DNA from: Ustulina deusta
Lineage: Eukaryota > Ascomycota > Sordariomycetes > Xylariales > Xylariaceae
Assembly (NCBI GenBank): GCA_023159155.1
Contig: JAJNNX010000063.1
Location: 1-64,000 of the forward strand
Direction of reading: 5' to 3'
DNA length: 64,000 nt
Shown here: positions 25,471 through 36,613 of the stretch, piece by piece
Numbering within the stretch: position 1 is the first letter of the stretch
Layout of the letters: each line of letters opens with the position of its first letter
Translations under genes and position numbers: made by a program
Notes under the pieces: generated by a model
What the model was told of the DNA's origin: nothing
Databases searched by the model: none
Seen by the model: only the letters and a program-made list of their open reading frames with translations

Positions 25471-25730
25471 ACGTACGACGATGAAAGGGCGGTCAGATCA
25501 GTTGAAGTCGTGGCATTGTCAGGAAAATTGGGTTGAGTATTAGTGTTGTCACGGTACTCGGAGGGCTTGTCGGCACGAGAGTCTGTGCTGACTCATCATG
25601 CGGGTCGTGGCGGTGCGGAGATAAACTTAGCGTAGATGAACATTGCCAAGAAAATTTCTTATTCGGGAGTGCCAAGAATTGCCTATTTGGGCGTGTGGAA
25701 ACTTTTTGAGCTTTTTTTTTTTTTTTTTTA

Positions 25731-25770
25731 CCGATAAGATTTTTTACCGATAAGATTTTTTACCGATAAG
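25731..25770 (+). promoter_or_regulatory. Three tandem GATAAG motifs in 16-bp repeats
   Basis: The unit ACCGATAAGATTTTTT repeats so that GATAAG occurs at 25,733, 25,749 and 25,765, directly after a T tract of about 19 bases. GATAAG matches the HGATAR site bound by fungal GATA factors such as AreA/Nit2. It lies downstream of the class II hydrophobin gene and upstream of the P450 pseudogene on the same strand. Function is not shown; it may be simple-repeat expansion. Confidence 0.5.
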
Positions 25771-25914
25771 AAAGCCTTTCGTTCAACTCATTACCATTCG
25801 TTAAAATAAAGGCATTCGTTAAAACGAAGGCATATAGTTAGATGATCTCCGTACTATGGTTTCGATTACACAAGGTATCCCTTAATCCGGTCACCTCGGT
25901 CGTGTTCTCTATCT

Positions 25915-26556
25915 AGCGACTCAGTCACAACAGCGACCGGCGCCGTCTTTTTCTACCTAGCACGGAACAAAGCCGCCCACAAGAAGCTTGCGACCGAGAT
26001 TCGGTCATCTTTGACGAATGCGACTGAAATCAATAGCGTGGCAGCGCGTATAGACTAAGCAATGCGCATGTCACCGCCAGCACCAGGAACCCTGTGGAGC
26101 GAACAGGCAGCCTCCAACCAGCCGTTGGTTGTTGATGGATATGTGATAATTAATACCGAAAGGCGCGATGATAGGTGCGAACATACACTCGCTGCACCAC
26201 AACGAGGAATACTTTCCAGACTCGTTCGAGTATTACAGGCCTGACCGCTGGTTAGACGAGCAAAACCTATATGCTCTTGGTGTTATGAGCGACGCGTTGA
26301 TGCCTTTCTCGATTGACCCACGAGGGTGTGCAGCAAAGAAAATGACATGCGCGGAGACGGGTCTGGTTGTCGCCAAAACTTGATGGTGCTTTGACTTCCA
26401 GACGTCGATGGCAGAATCGGGGAGAGGGGGGGTCTAGGGCGAAGAAGAGAGAGACGCAACGAGTTTTAGACCTACGATGTCTTCTCCTTCATGCACAACG
26501 GGCCGTATTTGACCTTCACAGCACGAGGCGACTCTAGACTTTCATGCCTAGACTGA
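25915..26556 (+). pseudogene. Truncated, frameshifted cytochrome P450 relic (C-terminal half)
   Basis: Only the part from the I-helix to the C-terminus is present. Visible: T-T-A-T-G-A-V-F-F-Y-L-A-R-N (I-helix); then the ExxR region where the Glu codon is now a stop (TAA at 26,056-26,058, followed by A-M-R-M-S-P-P-A-P-G); a PxRW motif as R-P-D-R-W; and the haem loop read as F-S-I-D-P-R-G-C-A-A, in which two conserved glycines are Asp and Ala. The frame shifts between about 26,145 and 26,168, a TGA stands at 26,381-26,383, and the last block (T-Y-D-V-F-S-F-M-H-N) is in yet another frame. It is not a copy of the three intact P450s nearby. Once perhaps a fourth oxidase of the cluster. Confidence 0.82.
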
Positions 26557-26694
26557 GGCCGAAATAGAGGGAGTGTTTTGTCGGCTTCGTGACAGTAGTC
26601 GTACGAGCTATTATCTACTTGATAAATGTACACTGTAACCTATGTCTGTTCCTACTCTTCTCCCAATTCTCTTTTTTCTCTTTTTTTTCCAGTC

Positions 26695-28742
26695 TCATTT
26701 AGCACTTACATGAAGTTGCCTTGGCTTCACGTTGATTCTAAGGTTACGTGTAGAATGGACAATGACCCTGTCTATCCAGACCATATCTTGATGCACGTGA
26801 GGGGTGGGCAGGACCTCGTATCGAGCGAAAAGGTTGGAGAGGATCAAGTGCATCTCGGCGAACGCGAGTCTAGATGGCGTAAGGTCTGTCAGTACAGGTG
26901 GCCACCATCTCTTGAACTGTATACGAAAACGCTGGGCGAGTTATTTGATATCCACTTACGTCTTGCCAATACAATCCGTTCTCCCCTTGGAGAAGGAAAG
27001 AAGCCAATGGTTCAGCTCCTTACCAGCGTCGCCCGTCCAACGTTCGGGGAGAAAGTCGTAGGGTCGCTCGAAGATCTCTTCGTCAAAATGGATTGCCATG
27101 TGACTCATGCCTACCACGAACCCTTCGGGAATCGTGTCGTTGATGGCTGGCACATACAGTCCGCCCTTGGGGACTGTGCGCGGTAGACGCCCGGGAACCA
27201 GAGGCATGTACCGAAGACTTTCTTTCACGAAACCGGTCTGGTATAGGTATCAAATGTCAGTCGGCCTGCCCCTTGAGTAGTATTCAAACAGGTGATACAA
27301 AAGTGAAAAGTTGCTTACGAAGTACGGGAGGTTCTCTACTTTAGCTAAGGGCAGTCTCCCATTCTCGATTTTGACAGAGGCCAATTCCTTGAGAATCCTT
27401 TCTTGAACGTGAGGAAATTTGACCCAGAAGTATGTGGCATAGCTCAGCATAGTAGCCGTTGGCTCTGTTCCGGCATTGAGAATTCCTGTGCTCTCCTCTG
27501 CGAGCTCACGGAAGGTCAGCGGCCGCGATATTTTCCCTTTTTGTTGGCGTCGCGCATCCTCCATCAGCAGACGGTCGAAGATGGTCTCGTCTATGGGCTT
27601 TTTAGAGAGCGCGCGCTCCATATCGAACTGTCTAATTGCCTCGCTGGACAGATTCTCGATGTGCTTGAAAGAGTACAATGGTCAGCAAGGTTTGAACGCC
27701 AACCGGAATCGTGCGTCGCAACTTCAGAATCGCGTATCTTACCCAGAGCACTTTAACCCAGGCATTGCTCAGGTAGGCCATGAACCATCTCGGCAGGGCT
27801 AACATGATGTTGCGAATAAACTGGAAGTGGATGGCGATCCAGATACCCTTGGTGAAAGACCTCATCTGCTCGGCGCGCTCGATGAAGTCGTCCGAAGACA
27901 CCAACCCTAGGCTCTTACCAAAGAGGTACCGAGAGATGATATCTCCCTTTGAGTGGGTGCTCATCGTCAGCTTGGTGCCCCAGCAAGACAGTCAACTTGA
28001 ATGATGTAACATACCGTATAGCAGAAATAAAGCTCCATAATCGGGACCTCCTGGCCTCTTTTCTCGTAATGACGAATCTTGTCAAACACAAGTTCCAGCT
28101 CCTCGTATAGACCGTCTTCCATCATGTTCACTCTCTGTTTAGAGAAATTGGGATCTAGTGTCTTTCGCTTTTGTCTGTGCTTTTCCACTGGCACGGTGAA
28201 TGCCATCGCTTCTGAAACCCCAAGGGCATAACTTGTGGGATCCTTGGTGAACGCAGAATTCTGCCTGTAGATTCTAGCAGAGAGCTTGGTGAGTTCATCA
28301 GAGTGCCATGAATTATAGAAAGATGATCACTTACTCGTGGTATAAAGCGGCATCGTTCACATGCACCTCATTCGGACTAATCCTCACGACCGGCCCTGTC
28401 ATGATTGTTAAAAGCCATGCATGGGGTGCGAAGTGTGATGAAAATTTGCATTAATTTTGGCTTTCACTTACCATACTTCTGATGATACCCGGCCAGCTGA
28501 TGGTGAAACTTGCCGTTCAGGATCGCCTCATAATAGCATTGTTGTAGGTAGCTGACCCGGCAGAGAAATGGTCCCGGAAATTTGGCAAGAGGATGAAATG
28601 TCAATCGATATATGACTAGCAATACATTGTAAGCAGCATATGCGGCAGCGAGAGTTGCGCACGCTTTTAAGATCAGCACTGAGTCTGGCTGCTGCTGCGT
28701 GACCTCGCTCGGTAATGCTCGGAAATCCATCTTGCCGTTCAT
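26695..28742 (-). CDS. Cytochrome P450 monooxygenase 1 (CYP58/Tri4-like)
   Basis: Model: complement(join(26695..26869,26960..27237,27319..27663,27743..27970,28015..28273,28335..28395,28472..28742)), 538 aa, seven exons; introns of 44-90 bp keep frame at every join. N-terminal membrane anchor at about residues 21-45 followed by the hinge K-F-P-G-P; I-helix A-G-T-E-P-T (about 337-342); ExxR as E-S-L-R (394-397); P-E-R-W; haem loop F-S-K-G-R-T-D-C-I-G with C477 as haem ligand. The N-terminal pattern YGPVVRISPNEVHVND resembles the CYP58/trichodiene oxygenase-like group that oxidises terpenoids. Expected at the ER, using a P450 reductase. A start at codon 5 (MDFRALP) is equally possible. Lies tail-to-tail with the P450 relic and in the same orientation as P450-2. 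Exact subfamily not proven. Confidence 0.88.
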
Positions 28743-29531
28743 CAGGTTTCCCTTGTGCTAAATGATGATGAACACATTCAAGGCTCCTGCTGAACTTGTC
28801 ACCTATCTATGGGCAATGCCTAGGATATATCATAAGCGTTTCTCGCCGAGTATTTACGCAGGTTGCAGGCTCGTACGATAATGCAGATTACTCTAGGCTC
28901 ATCGTATAGTTAAACCGAGACCATGTCGATGGCCCCATGTATGTACGATGGCCAACAGAAGACAGCGTAATTACTTACAGATCGTATCGAATTACCAATT
29001 GACCTTACCTTTTTTGCACATCTTTGAAACATGCCGCCTACATCGGGCGCAAGCATGCAGCGGCAGGGCGGCTGTAATCGGACGAGCCCGGCGTTGGTCT
29101 CGTCCATGTCAGGTAACGCTGCAGCGACATGTAAGCAAGCACGCATACAGGTAGTAGTTGGATGCTCCCGATGCTCCCCCACTTCACCAGTAAGCAGGCA
29201 GTATCAAAAAAAAAAAAGAAAAAAAAAAGAAGGGTGCAGGGCATAATAAACAATTGAGAGGCATAAGCTTGCGATCATCCAGTTCTTCATCTCTACTGGT
29301 CGTACACATCGGTCATTGCGATCATACGAGATGGGAGGCTCAAAAGAACTTGTCCTGAGGTCTTTCTTGCTGCTATTAGAGGATGATGTTATGAAACACG
29401 GTATCAACGTCTAATGGGCTTGGGACTTTGGATAGTACGCGTCATTACATGCCGTATTCGTTCTATTAAAAATACAATGAAACTGAATAAATGCAGTGTA
29501 GATAACCACCTGGATTCTAATATCCTCTAGT
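28743..29531. other. Intergenic between P450-1 and P450-2
   Basis: Holds the promoter of P450-1 and the 3' flank of P450-2. Contains an A-rich tract at about 29,204-29,230. No gene seen. Confidence 0.5.
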
Positions 29532-31481
29532 TTATTGTAGGATGACCTCCTGCAGCCGTACGTATGTGCGAATAGGCTCGTTGGTAGTTATGAGCCTGGA
29601 GGTATACGTCGACAGCGCCGGCGGACACGGAAGCAGCTCGAAGTTCCAAACTACCAACGCCAGGACGATCCTCATTTCTAAGTAGACTAGCCGCTTCCCA
29701 TAGCATCCACGGGTTCCCAGTCCGAAAGCCAGCTGAGGACCAGCCGTCGGATCAAACTCTTGCTCACCCTCGCTGCTTCTACTGCGCACAAGCCAGCGAT
29801 CTGGATGGAACTCCGCTATCCCAGCAGTGTCCCAGGCACGGTGGCGGCCCTCCTTTATGGAGGACTGGCTCGTGGGGCTTCGTCGTGCCATGTCGATGTC
29901 GAAGCTGGGACTGACCATGCTGGGTCCAGTTACGAGACAGGTCACTACAGTGCCCTTGGGAACATGATGTCCGAGTATCTCTGTGTCGACTGTCGCTACT
30001 CGATCGACGACGGGAGCGGTGCCTGCGCATCGCAAGGACTCTTCTATGGTGGCATCAAGGTAAGGTATAGTTGTGCTAGTGATCTCTTGTATAGTAGGAT
30101 TGCGCCTGTCAGACTTTGCTACAGGGAAAGCCTTCTGCAGCGACTTGCGTAAACAGTCTTGGGCGGCTGGATTGTCTGCGAGATACTTCAAGCTCCAACA
30201 TAATGTTGTGCTCGTCGTCTCATGACCCGCGAAGACGAACCCGAAAATCTGTTCCTCAGTATACTATCAGCGAACGATGTTCTATACTTGATTTTGAGTT
30301 TTCAGGGGAAGTGCATGCTCTATCGGGGGTCTTACCTCATCAACCATGACGCGGGAGAAATGGTCGGGTGCTCTCCCATCTTTCTCGGCAAGACTCTTCT
30401 CACGCACAATCATCTGGTCTACAGCAGATTTGATCACACGTCCCGAAGTCTCCTCCAACCTCCGCACGCCATTCTTCAACTCCTCTGCAACACATTGCTC
30501 CTTAATCCTGATGGCTCTGCGAACTCTAGGCTTCTTCGTTGTTATAAACCATGTCAGTGTTGGCGAAGGGTTTCCTTGAACATCGCCAACGGTCTCGGTC
30601 AGCTCCCTGATAGAACGTAAGACTTCATCCTCTTCGCCTTTAGGGAAGTCGACAACGTCATTTTTGCCTTTGCCTTCAATTTCCGCTAGAGTTTCCTTAC
30701 TCATTTCCTGTACCGCCAATAATGCCGGCTCAGTAGCGCTATGCTCGAAATCCTCCCCGAAGGCAAAAGCCGTCACCGCGTCGAGCGCCATCTGATTAAC
30801 ATCATCAGCAGCTTTCCAAGGCCGCCCGTCGGCGATGCGACTCTTCGTCCTCCACAGCTCGATCATCGTAGCAACGTTGCGGTGCATGACCGGGCCAGCA
30901 ACGTCGTGGAGAAATGAAGGCGTCATTAGGTCCTGTACTAGTCGGCGCTGGGATTTCCACGCGTCGCCCGTATGGAGATGAATGTGGTGGTCAGGTGCAA
31001 GCCCGAGAACCAGATCGCCCAGTGTATGAGAGCGGTCGAACTGTTTGCGGCGGATCAAGATGTCATGGGCCTCGGGGAAGTCACCAAGGATCAAGAGGGG
31101 CTTGCTAAATGGCCGTATGAAGACTTGGATCAAAGGCGAATCAAGCGATTTCATCGTTTCCAAGATGTAGGTAATAAAAGTACCACCCTCGGTCTTAGCC
31201 ATATGGTCCATCATGAACGGCACGTCGCCCAGCAGGTTTTTTGACGATGCCTTCTTGTAAGGGATCCCCGGGATTGGTTTGGGCAGCGCCAGACGGTATA
31301 GCCACACCAAAGCCACGGCTAACAGAATACCGGCCCCGTACAAGATTGTCGCCCATTGCGGGCGACGATAAATCACGTCCAAAAACATTGTGCGTATACG
31401 TTTCTTGAACGATTTAGGTATGTTGGTCTGTCTTGATACCTGGGCGATTAGGTCAGGTTCAGGGCCTTGGGGTATAGGCAT
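29532..31481 (-). CDS. Cytochrome P450 monooxygenase 2
   Basis: Model: complement(join(29532..30254,30336..31481)), 622 aa, one 81-bp intron (donor GTAAGA, acceptor CTGAG after branch-like GCTGAT) placed just before the I-helix. Membrane anchor at about residues 43-63 (W-A-T-I-L-Y-G-A-G-I-L-L), Pro-rich hinge P-K-P-I-P-G-I-P, I-helix A-G-H-E-T-T (391-396), ExxR as E-S-L-R (454-457), haem loop F-G-L-G-T-R-G-C-Y-G with C566. The protein is long for a P450. GTAAGT stands 11-16 nt upstream of this ATG and an acceptor (GACAG) about 60 bp inside the frame, so the first codons may be a 5' UTR intron, with the true start at Met32 (31,388; 591 aa), which would put the anchor at about residues 12-32. 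Few introns and low similarity set it apart from P450-1 and P450-3. Shares a 579-bp divergent promoter with P450-3. Confidence 0.88.
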
Positions 31482-32060
31482 TGGTGAAAGGACTTACAAT
31501 AAGAAATCCGAATAAAATAACACCAGTATACGCTCTAGTCCATCATCACCTTTCTTCCTGATCAAATTGAGATAGACCGAAACAGTAACTGCTCGCAAAC
31601 AGCAGAGAGCTTTCCCTCCATCATTCGATGATAGCTAATTGCATGCCTTTGCTCGGTGGTGTGCTACAAGGTTAGATAGGTGCCGGGGCATGTCTGTCCA
31701 GCTTGACAGCAGCATGCATATGCGCTGCGCCATAATACTGCGATTACGCGCTGACAATAAGCATGCCGAATGCTCAATGACATCGACCCACCATCGTCAT
31801 TGGCATAGATACGACTAAGCTAGGCAAAGTGACGAGGAGTATGACGGTCGACCGATTTCGAAGTTCAATGCAGCGAGATCTTATCGATGCAGCATCTGTG
31901 CTTATCACGCCGTTCGTTGCCTCGGCTCCCAGGATGACACGAGAAGTGTAGAGCACAGCTTAGACTACCTTGAAACCAATTGTCCTTTATAGAAGTATTG
32001 AAGATCTACGGTCGCATTTCTTTCTTCCTTGACCACAGCACATAGAATTTCTTCGTCGAA
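31482..32060. promoter_or_regulatory. Divergent promoter between P450-2 and P450-3
   Basis: 579 bp between the two start codons. CCAAT at 31,976-31,980 is 81 bp upstream of the P450-3 ATG; ATTGG at 31,799-31,803 is an inverted CCAAT for P450-2. No TATA box is clear on either side. The sharing suggests coordinated transcription of the two oxidases. Confidence 0.5.
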
Positions 32061-34311
32061 ATGGACGATCTTCAGGGGCTAGTATCGCGATCCTGGGAAT
32101 CGCTGGCAGATTCCTGGGAAACGGCGAGAGCAGAGCTGCCCCCTTTGAACCGACAGGACATCCTGCAGTTCGCCAAAGAGAGATCGCGAAGCGATATCAT
32201 CTATGGCATTCTGGCCGTATTCCTGGTATACCAGGTCGGCCTGGCCGTTTATCGATGTCAGTCTTCCAGCCAAGTCTCGCAATATGTAATTGACGAGAAC
32301 TAAATCACTCCCATCGCAGTGTATCTATCTCCTCTGGCAAAGATCCCCGGGCCAAAGCTAGCTGGTATGACATTCTGACAGCCAAGTCAGAAATCAATTC
32401 AAGATGAACATCTGATCTTAATTCTGTGTAGCGGTCTCATACCTATATGAGTCATACTATGAGATAGTCCTCGGAGGTCAATACTTTAAGCGCGTTGCGC
32501 AGATGCATAAACAATACGGTAGGCCAACCCCCTTCCCATACGTGACCTCGTTGAAGATGAATACCTTCTGACATTTATCGCTAGGTCCCATTGTTAGAGT
32601 CACCCCCAATGAAGTCCACTGGAACGATCCTGAGTTCATAGATGTTGTGTACCCAGCGATAGGGAGGAAGACTGACAAGCCAGTTTGGTTTGCGCAAAGA
32701 ACTGGCAGTGAGCAGCCCATTACCCTCCTTTCGAGGGGGGAAGGCCCCGAAATTTCTTCAAGAGATCTTGGCTAACGAGCTTGGTCTTTTTTCCAAACTG
32801 ATAGCGCCGTTTTCAATTGTCTCGACGCCTGCCCATGACCTTCATCGCCGGCGGCGAAACGCTCTCAACGGCTTCTTCTCGGTTGCCAGCATTCGACGTC
32901 TTGAACCGATTATGAAAAAGTACATGGCGAGGATGATCTCGCACATGGAGGAAGCCGGTCGCACGGGTGAGATCCTGCAGATGCACCACATCTTCAAGGC
33001 CTGCGCCAGCGACGTGATCACCGAATATGCTTTCGGCGAGTGCTACGGCTTCATGCAGCAACCGGATTTCGGCAAGGCCTTCTTCGAGTCTACCGATGTC
33101 TTCTTCTACCTGACGCACGTGTTTGGCCTGGTACCCTGGGTTGTCCATTATGTTCAGAACATGCCGACTTGGATGATCAGGCTATTAGTTCCCCATCTAT
33201 CCGAGCTGCGTGATAGACAAGATGTGAGTCTCCCGACCGCCACGCTTCGTTCTTCAGACTGCCTACTAGAGTATGTAGTTCCGAAAACATGCCCTGACTT
33301 TCTGTGTGTAGTGGTGGCTCAATAAGGTTCGCGAAGTCCGAAACTCACCGAACCCAGAGCGAGTGAAAAGTACCATTTTTGAAGGCATATTGAACAGCTC
33401 GCTCCCGCCGGAGGAGAAGACTGATTCAAGGTTGGCGAGCGAAGCCCAGCTTGTCATCTTTGCTGGTGAAGGGACCACAGGTGAGTCATAACCAGAGTTT
33501 AGACTACCATGTGTATAGACTGGACGCGTCTAACCTGTATTACACATCCAGCTCACACACTGACATGTTGCCTCTATCAACTTCTCGCCAACCCGGATGA
33601 AGTACGCCAATTGAAAGCCGAACTTGCTGTCGCTGTTCCCGACCCGAACAACATCGAACTATCACAGGTCGACAGTCTCCCCTACCTCTACGCCGTCATC
33701 CAAGAGGCCGTACGTCTACACCCAGGCGTCATGGCCCGCCAGGTCCGCATCTCGCCTGAAGTCCCTATCGTGTACACGGACAAGGAGACTGGCCGGTCCT
33801 ACACGGTCCCGCCCAAGACCGTAACAAGCATGTCACCACTCGACACGCATCTCCACCCTGACGCTTTCGGGCCGGATGCTTATGCATACCGCCCTCAACG
33901 ATGGATTGACAATCCCAAGCTTGGCAAATATTTCATGGGCTTTGCCCGCGGCGCCAGAAACTGTGTCGGGTAAGAAATCCAGAGAGGCACCCCTTTGTTT
34001 CATGGCGTTATTATTTTCCTGCCTTCTTTGTCCGGCGGTTTTTCGAATCTTAGTTTTTGCACGGATAGCTGCTAACTGGCTTTCTGCATTTTAGCATGAC
34101 TCTCGCACGTCGTGAGATGTCTATCATCCTAGCTACCATATTCACCAAGTGGGATGTGTACGACGGGTCCGAGGGCCAGGGTCCTAGCCTAGAGCTGTAC
34201 GACACTGAACGAGAGAGGGACATTGATGCCAACGGAGACTACATCATTCCCACGCCCGCTGTAGGAAGTAAGGGACTGCGCATTCGGGTTCATAATGGGA
34301 AGCAGGCCTGA
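32061..34311 (+). CDS. Cytochrome P450 monooxygenase 3 (CYP58/Tri4-like)
   Basis: Model: join(32061..32256,32320..32364,32432..32518,32585..32707,32805..33223,33312..33480,33552..33969,34095..34311), 557 aa, eight exons; introns of 63-125 bp, all GT-AG and frame-keeping. Anchor helix at about residues 46-64, hinge K-I-P-G-P, then Y-G-P-I-V-R-V-T-P-N-E-V-H, as in P450-1 and the trichodiene oxygenase-like group. I-helix A-G-E-G-T-T (341-346), ExxR as E-A-V-R (398-401), P-Q-R-W, haem loop F-A-R-G-A-R-N-C-V-G with C484. The canonical Asp/Glu-Thr pair of the I-helix is here Gly-Thr (E-G-T-T), a variation common in this group. Probably an ER-bound oxidase of a cluster metabolite, acting with P450-1, P450-2 and the acyltransferase. 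The substrate is unknown. Confidence 0.9.
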
Positions 34312-35238
34312 TAGATACATGACTGTCTTGATGGTCACATTGCTGACTGGAAGGAAAGAGCTGCATGGGGATGACGCGATCAAGCTACAAACAAGCGCTG
34401 TCCACGACAGTCGAATCTCATAGGCAGGGAGTGAAGTAGATTTGGAATGCGAGATAACTTCAAAATCTCATGTTGCCTAAATACCAATCTCTCAACTTTC
34501 TTTCTCAGCTTATATTATATCTTGTCCGCTGTCCAATCCTTATTTAGACTTGAGACTTCTCAACCCCCTTCGCCAGAGAGATAAAGCTCGTAAAGGACGC
34601 GTGCGCAATGTGCTTCGCCTTCATGATAGTCAACAAAAGAAAATTCTCAGGCCGTTGGGGTCACTACCCTTCCGCACTGGGAAAAACCTGCAAGTCCATG
34701 AAGGGCTGTTGGAGTGTGACCTACAACTTATGGCACCGCTCTATGTATCGCGGGTAAGAATAGAATCAGCTAAGATTAGCATATCTTACATGGATCCGAA
34801 AGTAGACTGATGAGGCGGAAGGACGGATATGTCCTAGGTCTGAGCAGAGCCTGAGTTGCTGCGCCGCCGCCGTACGGAGTACACTACGTGGAGTGTATCT
34901 GGGTAAGCATAGTTGTCCCGTGAAGCTAGGGTAGGGTAGGTAAGCATGCTGATTCTCACGATCCAGGATCGATAAGGTGCTCCTTAGTACGAACTTAACC
35001 GAAGCTAACTTCTAGAACAATTGTGACACACGATGAAGGAAGAGCCCCTCGCACATTCAAATGAAATCTGAAAATCTATCAGTCCTCTATTCACTCCGAA
35101 AGATACCAATATTCAATCCCCTTTCACCCATGACATCAAGGGCTGCAAACGCTACATGTACCTGTAGTGTACCAGGCACAAACCCCAAGTGCGCCCCGCC
35201 AATCGCTCCCCTGACCGTACCGTCACATCGTTGGCACC
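34312..35238. other. Intergenic, promoter of the acyltransferase
   Basis: No gene recognised. Contains a GCCGCCGCCG run with a short palindrome, GTACGGAGTAC, near 34,870-34,885. The ATG of the acyltransferase has a good context (GGCACCATGCC). Confidence 0.45.
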
Positions 35239-36602
35239 ATGCCAGGCATTCTGCGCGTGCTCTCCCTGCACACAATCCAGTATTTCCTAGTCGTATCCAC
35301 CATCTCCCTCACCCCACCCAGCTCATTCCTCCGCATAGCACTCCTCCCACTCGTCCTCGCCTGCAGCATCTCCATCCTCACACTCATCTTCCCCGCCGTC
35401 AACACAAAAGTCCAGGCCGCATTTATCGCGACAAACGTCAATGGCGTGCTGCTGCGGTATATCGACCTCGCCCTCATCAGCCGCTGGTCCTTCGGTGCGC
35501 GCGGCCCAACGTCTGGTGCGGGCGGGCACCGGATCGTGAGGGCGGAGCAGAACGGCCATGGTAATGGTAATGGTAATGGGGCGGTCTCAGGGCCCGCGCA
35601 AGTCGACAAGGACGAGTCGTCGACGAGCATAGCGCGGCGCCTGCGCTGGGGTTTCGTCACGGTCGCCGCGTGGCGCCAGCCAGGCACCCCGTGGGAAGCC
35701 AGGGGCACACCGCCGTTCCCTGATCACGAGACAACAGCCAGCCGGACGCGCTTCGTCGCACAACGGCTGACGCAGCTGGTAGCGTGCTGGCTCGTCCTCG
35801 GTGCCATGGGCCTGCTCCCCGCGACCATCGCACAGGAAAGAGCCGAGACGTTCGCGTGGGAGAACGTCGCCTTCTTCGCGCGCCTTTCGGAGATCACCGC
35901 CGGCGCTGTCGCGGAACGGATCGTGGGTACTGTGTTGTTCTGGTCGGCTACGTATTGCATTCTGCAGATCTTCTATTGCGGTGTTGGCGTCATCGGCGTG
36001 GCCACGGGCGTGACGCCTGTACGGGATTGGCCGCCGCTGTTTGGATCTGTCACTGAGTGTTTCTCGGTGCGGCGCTTTTGGGGGTGAGTTATTTTTTCTT
36101 CCTGCCTGTTTCCTGGTGTAGATCACATGCGGCGGGGTTGATTGGAATGGAGAGATATTCCAGACTGACTGTCCCTCTTGCTCCGGTAAGACTGTTTTGG
36201 CACCAGGCTCTGCGCCAGCTCGTCGGTGCTCCGGCGACGTATCTCACATATTCTGTGTTGAAGCTCAAGAGAAGCACGTTGGTCAGCCGGTATTTAGGCA
36301 TCTTGCTCACATTCGCCGTATCTGGCCTGTATCACGTTGGCGAGGAGTATGCCTCCGGCCTGCCGGTCGAACGTAGCGGCGCCATGCGGTTCTACTGTAC
36401 CCAGGTCCTTGGCTTCGTCATCGAGGATGCAGCTACAGCACTCTATTCCCGCGTCCGAAGAGAGAAGAAGGCGGGTTGTTGGGCCAAGGTGATTGGGTTT
36501 ATCTGGACTCTTTGCTGGATGTCGTGGACTTCCCCTTCATGGTTCTACCCGAAGCTGGTGGCCAATACAGGGACATCAAAAGACCAGGCCCTGCCGGGCT
36601 AG
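35239..36602 (+). CDS. Wax-synthase-like membrane-bound O-acyltransferase
   Basis: Model: join(35239..36083,36191..36602), 418 aa; one 107-bp intron (donor GTGAGT, acceptor GTAAG). Multispanning membrane protein with hydrophobic segments near residues 12-30, 33-55, 185-203 and 230-255 and more in exon 2. Family marks of the fungal wax-synthase/MBOAT_2 type: W-P-P-L-F-G-S-V-T-E then R-F-W-G-L-F-W-H-Q (H286) and S-G-L-Y-H-V-G (H330, probable catalytic His). The group acylates alcohol groups of terpenoids and other metabolites using acyl-CoA. A G-H-G-N-G-N-G-N-G tract (about 106-114) comes from a GGTAAT simple repeat. The C-terminus stops at D-Q-A-L-P-G, where relatives usually run on (..LPF..), and the stop lies 11 bp from a foldback element, so loss of the last residues is possible. 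Confidence 0.85.
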
Positions 36603-36613
36603 GGTTCCCATTT

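Noticed and set aside
34870..34885. GTACGGAGTAC palindrome as a cluster regulator site
   Set aside because: Single occurrence upstream of the acyltransferase; I did not find it in the other cluster promoters.
35223..36126. Long frames antisense to the acyltransferase
   Set aside because: Shadow frames in GC-rich coding DNA; the plus strand has the family motifs, good start context and splice sites.
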